This document shows positions 54,853 through 63,177 of a stretch of DNA of 64,000 bases, piece by piece. The translations under genes were made by a program, and so were the position numbers. The stretch is taken from NCBI RefSeq assembly GCF_003815875.1, contig NZ_CP033924.1, positions 3,348,001 to 3,412,000 on the forward strand, in the 5' to 3' direction. The notes under the pieces are model-generated. The model was not told the DNA's origin, did not search any database, and saw only the letters and a list, made by a program, of their open reading frames with translations. This DNA is from Chryseobacterium lactis. Its GTDB lineage: Bacteria; Bacteroidota; Bacteroidia; Flavobacteriales; Weeksellaceae. How positions within the stretch are numbered: position 1 is the first letter of the stretch; each line of letters opens with the position of its first letter.

Positions 54853-54877
54853 ATTATTGACTATTAAAATAAAAACA

Positions 54878-55906
54878 TTGGCTAAAAAAGGAATTTTATT
54901 GATTAATCTTGGTTCCCCAAGATCAACAGCTGTAGAAGATGTAAAAGAATATCTTGATGAATTTCTGATGGATGAAAAAGTAATCGATTATCGGTGGATT
55001 TTCAGAGCATTTCTGGTACAGGGCATTATCTTGAAAACGCGTCCTGCAAAATCAGCAGAGGCTTATAAAACGGTCTGGACAGACGAAGGTTCTCCTTTGA
55101 TTGTGATAACCAAAAAAGTTCAGCAAAAACTTCAAAAGATCGTCAATGTACCGGTAGAAATCGGGATGAGATATGCAGAACCCAGTATTGAAACGGGGAT
55201 CAGAAATCTGGTTGAAAAAGGAGTTTCGGAAATCGTTCTGTTTCCGCTTTACCCGCAATATGCGATGAGTACTACGGAAACCGTTATTGAAAAAGCTGAA
55301 GAAGTAAGGAAGAAAAAATTTCCAGAAGTAAAAATCAATTATATCCAGCCTTTTTATCATCGGCAACTGTATACGGATTGTCTGGCAGAAAGTATCCGGG
55401 AGAAGTTACCTGCAAACTTTGATGCGTTATTATTTTCGTATCATGGTGTTCCTGAAAGGCATATTTATAAAACAGACCCTACCAAAACCTGTAATCTTAA
55501 TGACTGCTGTTCCAGAGAAACCAATCCCAGCCATTCGTTTTGCTACCGTCATCAATGTTTCAATACCACCGAAACAGTAATTAATAAATTAGGATTACCC
55601 AAAGATAAGGTCATCGTCTCTTTTCAATCGAGGTTGGGAAAAGACAAATGGATAGAACCTTATACGGATCATACATTGGAAACTATTCCGGCAAAAGGAA
55701 TTAAAAACCTGGCAATAGTTTGTCCTGCCTTTGTTTCCGATTGTCTTGAAACCCTTGAAGAAATATCTGTGGAAGGAAAAGAACAGTTTCTGGAAGCGGG
55801 AGGACAAAGTTTTACCTATCTGCCGTGTTTAAATGATGAAGACCGTTGGATTAAGGTGATTCAGACGTTGTGTGAAGAGCAGCTCAACCAATTTTATCTG
55901 GCATAA
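54878..55906 (+). CDS. hemH: ferrochelatase, probable TTG start
   Basis: It has 342 residues if the TTG at 54878 is used, giving the family-typical start (M)AKKGILLINLGSPRS; no ATG exists before the conserved region. The tetrapyrrole-binding GDEG-like WTDEGSPL and LFSYHGVPERH (His) motifs are present. It inserts ferrous iron into protoporphyrin IX. A Cys-rich insert, TCNLNDCC ... CYRHQC, lies at about residues 205-230 and could hold an iron-sulfur cluster, as found in some bacterial ferrochelatases. Confidence 0.92.
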   Translation: MAKKGILLINLGSPRSTAVEDVKEYLDEFLMDEKVIDYRWIFRAFLVQGIILKTRPAKSAEAYKTVWTDEGSPLIVITKKVQQKLQKIVNVPVEIGMRYAEPSIETGIRNLVEKGVSEIVLFPLYPQYAMSTTETVIEKAEEVRKKKFPEVKINYIQPFYHRQLYTDCLAESIREKLPANFDALLFSYHGVPERHIYKTDPTKTCNLNDCCSRETNPSHSFCYRHQCFNTTETVINKLGLPKDKVIVSFQSRLGKDKWIEPYTDHTLETIPAKGIKNLAIVCPAFVSDCLETLEEISVEGKEQFLEAGGQSFTYLPCLNDEDRWIKVIQTLCEEQLNQFYLA

Positions 55907-56014
55907 ATCAAGGAAGTTGATTCTTGTCAAAAAAGAATTGTATCTCATTTTATTTTTAAGTCTAAATCAACTATTTATTTCTAAAAAAGTATATTTGTAA
56001 ACTATTTAATTGAA

Positions 56015-56686
56015 ATGAATTACACACTGATCAAAGATTTTATGGGACTGCTGGAGCAGTTTGAAACTGAAACCCTGGCTTCTCCCGATTCTTATCCGGG
56101 AACGTTGCAGGGTTTTAAAACATGGATGTTTGACAAAGAGAATCCCGTGCAGCCCGGAAGTTCTGATGAACCATACTGGGAAGGAAAGGAGAATGGAAGA
56201 ACACCAGAAAGTGCCATCAATACGTTGCTGGTTCATCTCAACCGATATGCAAAAACCTATTCCAAATCTGCCATTTCAAATTCTGAGTTTTCTACACAGG
56301 AAGATTTTATTTATTTAATCAACCTTAAAGCTTTTGGCCAGATGACCAAGATGGAGCTTATTAAGAAGAATATTCACGACAAACCTGTCGGAATGTTGAT
56401 TATTACCCGTTTGCTTCGTCAGGGCTGGGTAGAGCAGATCGAATCTGATATTGATAAACGAAGTAAGCTCATACATATTTCGGAAGCCGGATTGCAGGCT
56501 TTGGAGCGACAGATGGAGAAAATCCGTCAGGCGACCAATATTGTTGCCGGAAATCTTACATACAACGAAAAAATGGATCTGATCCGGATTCTTAACAAAC
56601 TGGATCGTTTTCATTATCCCATTTTTTCAAGAAATCTGCAGTCTGAAGAACTTATCACAACAGTATATAAAGACTATTCATTTTAA
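56015..56686 (+). CDS. MarR-family winged-helix regulator
   Basis: It has 223 residues, longer than a typical MarR (~150), with an extra ~70-residue N-terminal part (FMGLLEQFETETLASPDSYPG). The winged helix spans about 90-190: MTKMELIKKNIHDKPVGMLIITRLLRQG and IESDIDKRSKLIHISEAG. It follows hemH after 108 bases; TATATTTG (55990-55997) lies just upstream as a -7 box. A heme- or iron-related role is a guess from its position. Confidence 0.85.
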   Translation: MNYTLIKDFMGLLEQFETETLASPDSYPGTLQGFKTWMFDKENPVQPGSSDEPYWEGKENGRTPESAINTLLVHLNRYAKTYSKSAISNSEFSTQEDFIYLINLKAFGQMTKMELIKKNIHDKPVGMLIITRLLRQGWVEQIESDIDKRSKLIHISEAGLQALERQMEKIRQATNIVAGNLTYNEKMDLIRILNKLDRFHYPIFSRNLQSEELITTVYKDYSF

Positions 56687-56764
56687 TTCGCCTATGAAAA
56701 GTTAATTTAAACTTCTGTGTTTACTCGGTGAAATAACAACTTTTTACTTGAATAGCCTTGTAAA

Positions 56765-56899
56765 ATGCTGTCGGTATTTTGTTGGTTGGGTGATGCACAA
56801 ACTTATAAAAAGTATAAAGATGATCTTTTAGAATTAGGGTATGCCAACGTAAATTCGGATCCACTTAAAATTAATTATTTTGGCGATCATTTCTTTTAA
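56765..56899 (+). CDS. possible small ORF or gene remnant, 44 codons
   Basis: ATG 56765 opens a frame beginning MLSVFCWLGDAQTYKKYKDD and ending INYFGDHFF. Its composition looks protein-like, but it overlaps the 3' end of the convergent glycosyltransferase gene by 29 bases and has no recognisable domain. It may be a small protein, a remnant of a longer gene, or chance. Confidence 0.25.
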   Translation: MLSVFCWLGDAQTYKKYKDDLLELGYANVNSDPLKINYFGDHFF

Positions 56900-57848
56900 T
56901 TTCTCTTTCAATTTCATTAATCTGGGGTAGAGGTACGAGGTAACTTTCCTGTATATATTGAAGAATATTTATATTCGTTTTCTTATTTACTTTTCTAATG
57001 AAAAGATGATTGCCGGATTTCAGAGATTCAATTAAATTGTCAATATATTGCTCTTTATAAAAAAAAGTTTTTTCAATGATTGCTCTTTTATCATCATTGA
57101 CTATAATATCATTAAATGCTGTGTTCATAAGGACTGTCGGAAAAAATGATTCAGCTGGTAAAAGTGTATGCAAATAATAATCTTCAAAATCTATCACTCT
57201 TTTATTATTCGTCATGAAGACACATGCATCTCTGGTAAGAATAAACCATTTTCTGCCAATATAAGGAGTAACCCCTTTCATAAATTCTCTTTTATAGATA
57301 AATGAAGAAATTTTATGCGTTAATTCAGTAAAATGATTTTGTATTCTTCGTAACGTATCGGGTCTATAAAACTCCTGATCATAATAAAATAGATAATTTC
57401 TTCCATTATTGACGGTCAGAAATTGACGGATAATATTCTGTGATTTAAGCGGGTAATCTTCACCGCTTAAATTGATGAAGTAGTCCCATTCGTGGCTTAC
57501 ATTCAACAAATATTCCATTGCATTCAGCTCTACCTGAATCATACTGAATCCGCCCGAAACAATATTCATACTTTCTAAAAGATATACATTAGGAAACTGT
57601 ATAAGATACAATTGTATTATCTCTGTCATTTCCGCTTGAGCTTTCCGGTCAATATGAATAAGGTAGAATTGATCCCTTGTATAGATCTTCTCAAACATTT
57701 CTTTAAATACGTCTGGTTGATGATGCACCATAATAAAGTAGGCAATTCTTACTTGAGGTGTAGAATGGGAATCTAAAGTTTGAGAATGAGGATGCGTTAA
57801 GGCGAATGATGTATGCATTTGTATAGAATTTAAAATCATCCGCAACAT
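56871..57848 (-). CDS. Core-2/I-branching-type glycosyltransferase
   Basis: It has 325 residues (start could also be the ATG at 57818). VRIAYFIMVHHQPDVFKEMF, LIHIDRKA, SMNIVSGGFSMIQVELNAMEYLL, YFINLSGEDYPLKS and GRKWFILTRDACVFM follow the beta-1,6-N-acetylglucosaminyltransferase/xylosyltransferase family (GT14). It has no membrane segment. It would add a sugar to a glycan, for example in surface polysaccharide. No other polysaccharide genes are nearby. Confidence 0.85.
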   Translation of the reverse strand: MLRMILNSIQMHTSFALTHPHSQTLDSHSTPQVRIAYFIMVHHQPDVFKEMFEKIYTRDQFYLIHIDRKAQAEMTEIIQLYLIQFPNVYLLESMNIVSGGFSMIQVELNAMEYLLNVSHEWDYFINLSGEDYPLKSQNIIRQFLTVNNGRNYLFYYDQEFYRPDTLRRIQNHFTELTHKISSFIYKREFMKGVTPYIGRKWFILTRDACVFMTNNKRVIDFEDYYLHTLLPAESFFPTVLMNTAFNDIIVNDDKRAIIEKTFFYKEQYIDNLIESLKSGNHLFIRKVNKKTNINILQYIQESYLVPLPQINEIEREIKRNDRQNN

Positions 57849-58100
57849 GCAAACAATTCAGCTACAATAAATTTACAAATATCTTTTTGATAATCAGTCT
57901 GTTATATTGTGTTTTATTCGTTTTTTTTATTGTACCTTTTAGGAGTCGTTGGTTGTGAGTAAGGGGCTTTTTCCTATCAAAATCCTTTACGAGTTTTTGC
58001 CTTTTTTTTTTAATAGACCCTTTCTACCTTAAAATTGATGAAATTATTTCTTATCTCATTATTCAATAATCCTTCATATATTTATCCAAAATTACACGGC

Positions 58101-58460
58101 ATGAAAAAAAAGGTTGTTCTTATCCAGGAGAACGAAGCCATCCTGAATATTATGGATGAAGTGCTGGAAGATGAAGGTTTTGATGTAACACCTTCTTTGA
58201 CGACAGAACCTATCGAAAATATTGAAGAAATTGATCCTGATGTTGTGGTAGTAGATGATCATATCAAAGGATCGAAAAAAGGCTCAGAGGTTATTAAAGA
58301 GCTTAAGTCTGATCCCAATACAGAGGACGTTTCGTCCGTTCTTACTTCTACTGCCCATAATGTTGCCAAGACCGCACAGGAATGTCAGGCTGATGATTTT
58401 ATCCAAAAACCTTTTGATATTGATCACATGATTGATGTGGTTAAAAAAAATGCAGAGTGA
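58101..58460 (+). CDS. atypical single-domain response regulator
   Basis: It has 119 residues from ATG 58101; a longer frame from 58035 has unlikely N-terminal residues. KVVLIQENEAILNIM has Glu-Asn where Asp-Asp is usual; the phospho-acceptor is the Asp of VVVVDDHIKG; FIQKPFDIDHM keeps Lys. The changed acidic pocket may reduce phosphorylation. It stands alone, with no kinase adjacent. Confidence 0.82.
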   Translation: MKKKVVLIQENEAILNIMDEVLEDEGFDVTPSLTTEPIENIEEIDPDVVVVDDHIKGSKKGSEVIKELKSDPNTEDVSSVLTSTAHNVAKTAQECQADDFIQKPFDIDHMIDVVKKNAE

Positions 58461-58517
58461 CCACTTATTTTTAGGTAATTGAAATGATATTGAGTGGAAA
58501 TTGGTTGTTTCTGTTAA

Positions 58518-58865
58518 TTAATCCTCAATGACAAAGGCTTCCAGTTCTACCATTTTATTATCCTGAAAACGCCAGACATCACAATAGGAATAATCAACCG
58601 TTTTTCCATCTGAATTTTTCATACTTATTTTGCCCACTGCAATAACAATATCATCTTCAGCAACTAGTTTTTCTACTTTGAATGTTGGAGGCTCCAGGTA
58701 GTTTTTTGCCATATATTGTCTTACTTCTTCCTTTCCATTGAGAATCTGATCTCCGATGAAATTCCATTTTACATGATCAGCGCAAAAAGACAGAAACCCT
58801 TCATAATCTCCTTTGGTAATCGCTGAATTGGCACTTTCTAAAATCTGTTTACTGTTGGTATTCAT
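58518..58865 (-). CDS. SnoaL-like/NTF2-fold protein
   Basis: It has 115 residues from ATG 58865. KQILESANSAITKGDYEGFLSF, VKWNFIGDQILNGKEEVRQYM and YSYCDVWRFQDNKMVEL fit the SnoaL/NTF2 cone fold. Such proteins are small isomerases, hydrolases or binding proteins; no catalytic set is clear. It lies behind the GG-peptide terminator, so it is transcribed separately or by read-through. Confidence 0.8.
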   Translation of the reverse strand: MNTNSKQILESANSAITKGDYEGFLSFCADHVKWNFIGDQILNGKEEVRQYMAKNYLEPPTFKVEKLVAEDDIVIAVGKISMKNSDGKTVDYSYCDVWRFQDNKMVELEAFVIED

Positions 58866-58934
58866 ACTATAATTTCTTTCGTAAATAGGTAAGCCTTCGA
58901 CTAGAACAAGATTCGAATTCTCGACAAAAAGATA

Positions 58935-58973
58935 CAAAAAAGCCTTAAAACTTGAGATTCTAAGGCCTTTTAA
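58935..58973 (-). terminator. terminator after the double-glycine peptides
   Basis: Read on the minus strand, AAAAGGCCTTA pairs with TAAGGCTTTT with one bulge around GAATCTCAAGTTT, followed by a T-run. It lies just behind the stop of the first peptide gene at 58977. Confidence 0.6.
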
Positions 58974-58976
58974 TTT

Positions 58977-59123
58977 TTAACTCAATATATCACATGGAGC
59001 AATACAGATCACCCAGGGACATTTTTTTATTCCCGGAGGCGGACAGCATTCTTGAGAGCAACTTGATGCTCCGCCATTAATGGCTTTCAGCTGATCTCTT
59101 GAAATTTTTTTGGTATTTTTCAT
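58977..59123 (-). CDS. double-glycine-leader bacteriocin-like peptide 1
   Basis: It encodes 48 residues. The leader MKNTKKISRDQLKAINGG ends in the Gly-Gly that C39-peptidase ABC transporters cleave. The 30-residue mature part has six Cys in the order CSQECC ... CPWVIC ... APC, so a disulfide-rich peptide is likely. The pattern matches Chryseobacterium bacteriocin-like small proteins. No transporter or immunity gene is nearby. Confidence 0.8.
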   Translation of the reverse strand: MKNTKKISRDQLKAINGGASSCSQECCPPPGIKKCPWVICIAPCDILS

Positions 59124-59151
59124 ACTTAATAAGTTGGGTTAAACGAAGAAA

Positions 59152-59295
59152 TTAAGGCTGGTTTCCACCGCCACATCCGTCGAACGGCATACATTGCCAC
59201 TTTCCACCGATTAAGCAAATCTGACCTCCTGGGCAGTTAATTCCTCCCTTAATAGATTTCAATTCCTGTCTTTCAATTTTTTTCAAATTTTTCAT
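59152..59295 (-). CDS. double-glycine-leader bacteriocin-like peptide 2
   Basis: It encodes 47 residues, transcribed first, 28 bases before peptide 1. Leader MKNLKKIERQELKSIKGG ends in Gly-Gly; mature part INCPGGQICLIGGKWQCMPFDG and CGGGNQP, with four Cys and Gly-rich. The leader is nearly the same as that of peptide 1 while the mature parts differ, as in families of secreted peptides exported by a shared transporter. The rest of the upstream gap (to 59580) shows no gene. Confidence 0.8.
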   Translation of the reverse strand: MKNLKKIERQELKSIKGGINCPGGQICLIGGKWQCMPFDGCGGGNQP

Positions 59296-59580
59296 AATAT
59301 TTAACTTTAGTTCTATTCGAAATTAATAAATTTTTATCAACTATAATGGAATTATTGTAGAATATTTATTTTTAAATAAGCTTTTTATAAAGTATTTTAC
59401 TGTTAATTCCCCGAAATAAAGTGAATTATAATAAATCCAAAGAGGTGTAAATGGGCTTTAAAAAAAATCAAGAATGGAATTATTCATTTACATAAAAATC
59501 TTGCCCTTTGGCAAGCCTGCTTTCATCATTACGTACTAATTTTGAATCTAAGTTTTGATCACCTAAATCCACATCATATT

Positions 59581-60438
59581 ATGAAAAATCTTTTTAACAC
59601 ATTACTGATTACGATGATTATTGTATTGGCAGGATCATCATTATACGGACAAAAAATGAAACCTTCGAAAAGCGGATATGCGGATGTAAACGGAGCTAAA
59701 ACGTATTATGAGGTCTATGGAGAAGGAAGCCCCGTAGTTTTGCTGCATGGTGCCTTTATGACCATTGATCTGAATTGGGGAGAATTAATCCCTGAGCTGT
59801 CAAAAAAAAGAAAAGTGATTGCAATCGAATTACAAGGCCACGGGCACACGCCGTTTTCAGACAGAAAATTATCTCATTCCACGTTAGCGAGAGATGTGGA
59901 AGGTGTCCTGGATCAACTGAAAATTGAGACTGCTGATATCGTGGGCTACAGCTTTGGCGGTACGGTAGCCTATGAGTTTGCTATTCAAAGCCCGAAACGG
60001 CTTAAGAATTTAGTAATTATTTCTTCCACTTATAAAAATATGGGATGGCTTCCTGAAATAAATAATGCAATGAAAACAATGAAGCCGGCCTTTTTCGATA
60101 AAAGCCCTATGCATACTGCTTATGATGCGGTTGCGCCGGATAAGACAAAATGGACAAAATTCCTGGAACAGATGATTGCTTCCGCAGGAACACCATTTGA
60201 TCTGGGTGATGCTAATATTGCTAAAATTTCCGCCCCGGTTTTGATTATTGCCGGTGATAATGACGGATTGGATAAACCGGAACTTATGAAGACCTATCAA
60301 TTATTGGGAGGTAATATAGCCGCAGATATGGCACCGATGCCGAAATCTCAACTGGCGATTGTTCCTGGACAAAGCCATGTAAGCCTGATGATGCAGACGG
60401 CAACGATTTTAAATTATTTGAATAACTTTTTAAAATAA
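59581..60438 (+). CDS. exported alpha/beta hydrolase
   Basis: It has 285 residues from ATG 59581. Signal peptide MKNLFNTLLITMIIVLAGSSLYGQ. VVLLHGAFMTID oxyanion region, GYSFGGTVAYEFA elbow with Ser nucleophile, IIAGDNDGLDKPE acid and GQSHVSLM His. Substrate unknown. TAATTTTG (59537-59544) is a -7 candidate. It precedes the reductase-fold gene by 40 bases. Confidence 0.85.
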   Translation: MKNLFNTLLITMIIVLAGSSLYGQKMKPSKSGYADVNGAKTYYEVYGEGSPVVLLHGAFMTIDLNWGELIPELSKKRKVIAIELQGHGHTPFSDRKLSHSTLARDVEGVLDQLKIETADIVGYSFGGTVAYEFAIQSPKRLKNLVIISSTYKNMGWLPEINNAMKTMKPAFFDKSPMHTAYDAVAPDKTKWTKFLEQMIASAGTPFDLGDANIAKISAPVLIIAGDNDGLDKPELMKTYQLLGGNIAADMAPMPKSQLAIVPGQSHVSLMMQTATILNYLNNFLK

Positions 60439-60478
60439 TTTCTGATACATAAATTATCAATCACATAAAATATTGGCA

Positions 60479-61072
60479 ATGAGAAAAATAACTGTTTTAT
60501 CAATGATTTCGTTAGATGGAGTCATGCAGGCGCCCGGTGGATCAGAAGAAGATACATCAGGAGATTTTAAATATGGAGGCTGGACGGTCTCTTATGGGGA
60601 TGAGCTTTTTGGTAAAATCATGCAGGAGGAATTGAAACCTGCGGATTATCTGCTGGGAAGAAAAACGTTTGATATCTTCTCCTCATACTGGCCGCATCAC
60701 GATGATTTTTGGCCGGCTATTAATGAAGGAACTAAATATGTTCTATCCCAGACTCTGGAACAATCGGACTGGAAAAATACCGTTTTCCTTAAAGATGTGG
60801 AAGATATACAAAAGTTAAAGCAATCTCAGGGTGCAGATATTCAGGTGTGGGGGAGTAGTGAGCTTATTCATCTGTTGTTGCAACATGATCTTGTAGATGA
60901 GCTCCGTCTTAAAATCTACCCATTGATCCTTGGTGAAGGGAAAAAATTGTTTGACAGTCATTCGGTTCCTTCAGCTTTTACCTTAACAGAAAGTCATCTG
61001 ACATCAAAAGGAGTGCTCATCACCCATTACAAACGTGCCGGTGAAATTGTGACCGGTGAAATTGAAATGTAA
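60479..61072 (+). CDS. dihydrofolate reductase/RibD C-terminal-like protein
   Basis: It has 197 residues from ATG 60479. MRKITVLSMISLDGVMQAPGG, YLLGRKTFDIFSSYWP, IQVWGSSELIHLLLQHDLVDEL and LILGEGKKLF fit the RibD C-terminal/DHFR-like family of NADPH-dependent reductases. The substrate is unknown; it is not a typical folA. It is close behind the hydrolase gene and before a VOC gene on the same strand. Confidence 0.87.
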   Translation: MRKITVLSMISLDGVMQAPGGSEEDTSGDFKYGGWTVSYGDELFGKIMQEELKPADYLLGRKTFDIFSSYWPHHDDFWPAINEGTKYVLSQTLEQSDWKNTVFLKDVEDIQKLKQSQGADIQVWGSSELIHLLLQHDLVDELRLKIYPLILGEGKKLFDSHSVPSAFTLTESHLTSKGVLITHYKRAGEIVTGEIEM

Positions 61073-61127
61073 GACAAAGATTTAACTCGTTTATTTAATT
61101 ACATTATATACTATTTAAACATAACCT

Positions 61128-61493
61128 ATGGATAATAAATTTCAGGCAGGAATTAATATTGCAATCAAGATTCCGAAAAGTAAATATGAAAAAACAGTTG
61201 CTTTTTACAGGGACATTCTGAAGTTACCTGTTGAAGAAAAACCGATTAAGAATCCCACTGTTTCGCGAACTCACGAGGTGAAATTCGGGCATAACGTCAT
61301 CTGGCTGGATTGTGTCGACAATTATACCCATTCCGAAACCTGGTTACAGCTTACTGTGCCTGATGTAGAAGAAGCAACAAAATATCTGCAGTCAAATGGT
61401 GTGGAAACCTGTGACGAAATTGAGGAACTTCCCGAAAATATGCATTGGATTACCGATCCGGCTGGTACTGTATTTAATGTACAGAAAATGTAG
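61128..61493 (+). CDS. VOC (glyoxalase-fold) family protein
   Basis: It has 121 residues. IKIPKSKYEKTVAFYRDILKLPV and VPDVEEATKYLQSNGVETCDE mark the two modules; HWITDPAGTVFNVQKM closes it. Activity cannot be inferred. A bidirectional terminator follows. Confidence 0.82.
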   Translation: MDNKFQAGINIAIKIPKSKYEKTVAFYRDILKLPVEEKPIKNPTVSRTHEVKFGHNVIWLDCVDNYTHSETWLQLTVPDVEEATKYLQSNGVETCDEIEELPENMHWITDPAGTVFNVQKM

Positions 61494-61595
61494 TTCCAGC
61501 AGTCATTTTTATGTAATTTATTTGGCTTTGGGAGGCAATGTGTTTTCTGAATAATTGTGAGATTATTTCTTCATCTCAACGCAACATAAAAAAGA

Positions 61596-61626
61596 AAAGT
61601 CCTTCAGGTTTTGGCTGAAGGACTTT
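61596..61626. terminator. bidirectional terminator
   Basis: AAAGTCCTTCAG (61596-61607) pairs with CTGAAGGACTTT (61615-61626), A-rich before and T-rich after. It lies between the convergent VOC and MoxR genes. Confidence 0.82.
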
Positions 61627-61647
61627 ATTTCTAAATTGATGATTCCT

Positions 61648-63102
61648 TTAATTTCTCAAAAACTGACCAATCCCTGCAGAATCAAAAGTAAAGGTGGACT
61701 GGTTTTCAGATTTGTCTATTTTACTGCTGATGGTTAATGCCCATAACACCAGTTCTCTGCAGAAATTTTGGTCTTCGATGCTCAGGTCTGCTGCATTTTC
61801 TTCAATAATTGTTGTCAAAGGACCTACTTTGTTGAGTTTAGCATAGAATTCTTCGTCTGTATCATTATAATTGAGCTGAAGGTGATTCTTATTAAACCAT
61901 CTGATGAGGTCTGTATATGGGGTTTTTATATCCTCTTTTTCCAACTTCGGAATGCGTGGAAATACATTCTCAAATTGTCGTATAACGGCTTTGTCAATTA
62001 ACATTTTGGCGACATAATCTGCTCCTTCCTGCTCTCCTTCGTATACCAGTTCAATTTTTCCTGTAATGGACGGAACAATTGACATAAAATCAAGCAAACG
62101 AACTGTAGTTTTTTCAGTACCGGATTCTATTAAACGCAGCTTTGCAGCAGCTATTAAATTCTCCATAGCACTGATGGTTAAACGTGCACTTACACCGCTT
62201 TTAGCATCAACATATTCGCTGTCGCGGGCTGCAAAAGCAACTTCTTCCAAGAGGTTTTTTGCAAGATCGGGAACTTGTATCTGTGATTGGTCTTCAGCTG
62301 AAATCCTGGCTTCCTGCTCCGTAATATGTCTGGCAAGAGCAATCGTTTTAGGATAATGAGTAAAGATCTGTGACCCGATTCTGTCTTTCAACGGGGTTAC
62401 GATACTTCCTCTATTGGTATAATCTTCCGGGTTGGCCGTGAAGACAAATTGAATATCAAGAGGCATTCTGAGCTGGAATCCACGGATCTGAATATCTCCT
62501 TCCTGCAAAATGTTAAATAATGAAACCTGAATCCTTGCCTGTAAATCCGGCAGTTCATTGAGTACAAATATAGAACGGTTGGCACGGGGAATCATTCCGT
62601 AGTGAAGAACTCTCTCGTCCGAATAAGGCAATTTTAAAGTTGCTGCTTTAATGGGATCAATATCTCCAATTAGATCAGCGACATTTACATCGGGAGTGGC
62701 TAGCTTTTCAAAGAAACGATCGGAGCGGTGTACCCACGAAATAGGAGTTTGGTCACCCATTTCTGCAATCAGGTCTTTGGCATATTTGGAAATAGGGTGA
62801 AACGGGCTGTCATTAATTTCAGATCCCTTTACAATAGGCATGTATTCATCCAAAAGGTCTACCATGCTTCTTGCAATCCTTGTTTTCGCCTGTCCGCGCA
62901 AGCCAAGCAGATTGATGTGATGACCGGCCAGAATTGCTTTTTTCAACTGTGGAATTACGGTATCTTCATACCCCCAAAGTCCTTCGAATACAGGTTCTTT
63001 TGCCTTGATTCTTGAAATTAAATTAGCCTGGATTTCTTCATTGATTGTTTGATCAGTATACCCGGATTTTTTTAATTCTTTGAATGTAATATCGTTTTTC
63101 AT
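61648..63102 (-). CDS. MoxR/magnesium-chelatase-I-like AAA+ ATPase
   Basis: It has 484 residues. Walker A GLRGQAKTRIAR, Walker B-like SIFVLNELPDL, then FVFTANPEDYTNRGSIVTPLKDRIG (sensor/arginine-finger region) and a C-terminal lid. It is the chaperone-like ATPase partner of the VWA protein encoded just upstream on the same strand. Such pairs act together as ChlI/ChlD-like or MoxR/VWA systems that insert metals or remodel proteins. The exact client is unknown. Confidence 0.87.
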   Translation of the reverse strand: MKNDITFKELKKSGYTDQTINEEIQANLISRIKAKEPVFEGLWGYEDTVIPQLKKAILAGHHINLLGLRGQAKTRIARSMVDLLDEYMPIVKGSEINDSPFHPISKYAKDLIAEMGDQTPISWVHRSDRFFEKLATPDVNVADLIGDIDPIKAATLKLPYSDERVLHYGMIPRANRSIFVLNELPDLQARIQVSLFNILQEGDIQIRGFQLRMPLDIQFVFTANPEDYTNRGSIVTPLKDRIGSQIFTHYPKTIALARHITEQEARISAEDQSQIQVPDLAKNLLEEVAFAARDSEYVDAKSGVSARLTISAMENLIAAAKLRLIESGTEKTTVRLLDFMSIVPSITGKIELVYEGEQEGADYVAKMLIDKAVIRQFENVFPRIPKLEKEDIKTPYTDLIRWFNKNHLQLNYNDTDEEFYAKLNKVGPLTTIIEENAADLSIEDQNFCRELVLWALTISSKIDKSENQSTFTFDSAGIGQFLRN

Positions 63103-63177
63103 TTTCTTGTAAGTAATAATAATTATCTGATGAGAAATATAATTGGAATGCTTTAAAATCTTTAATCCAGCATTCGG

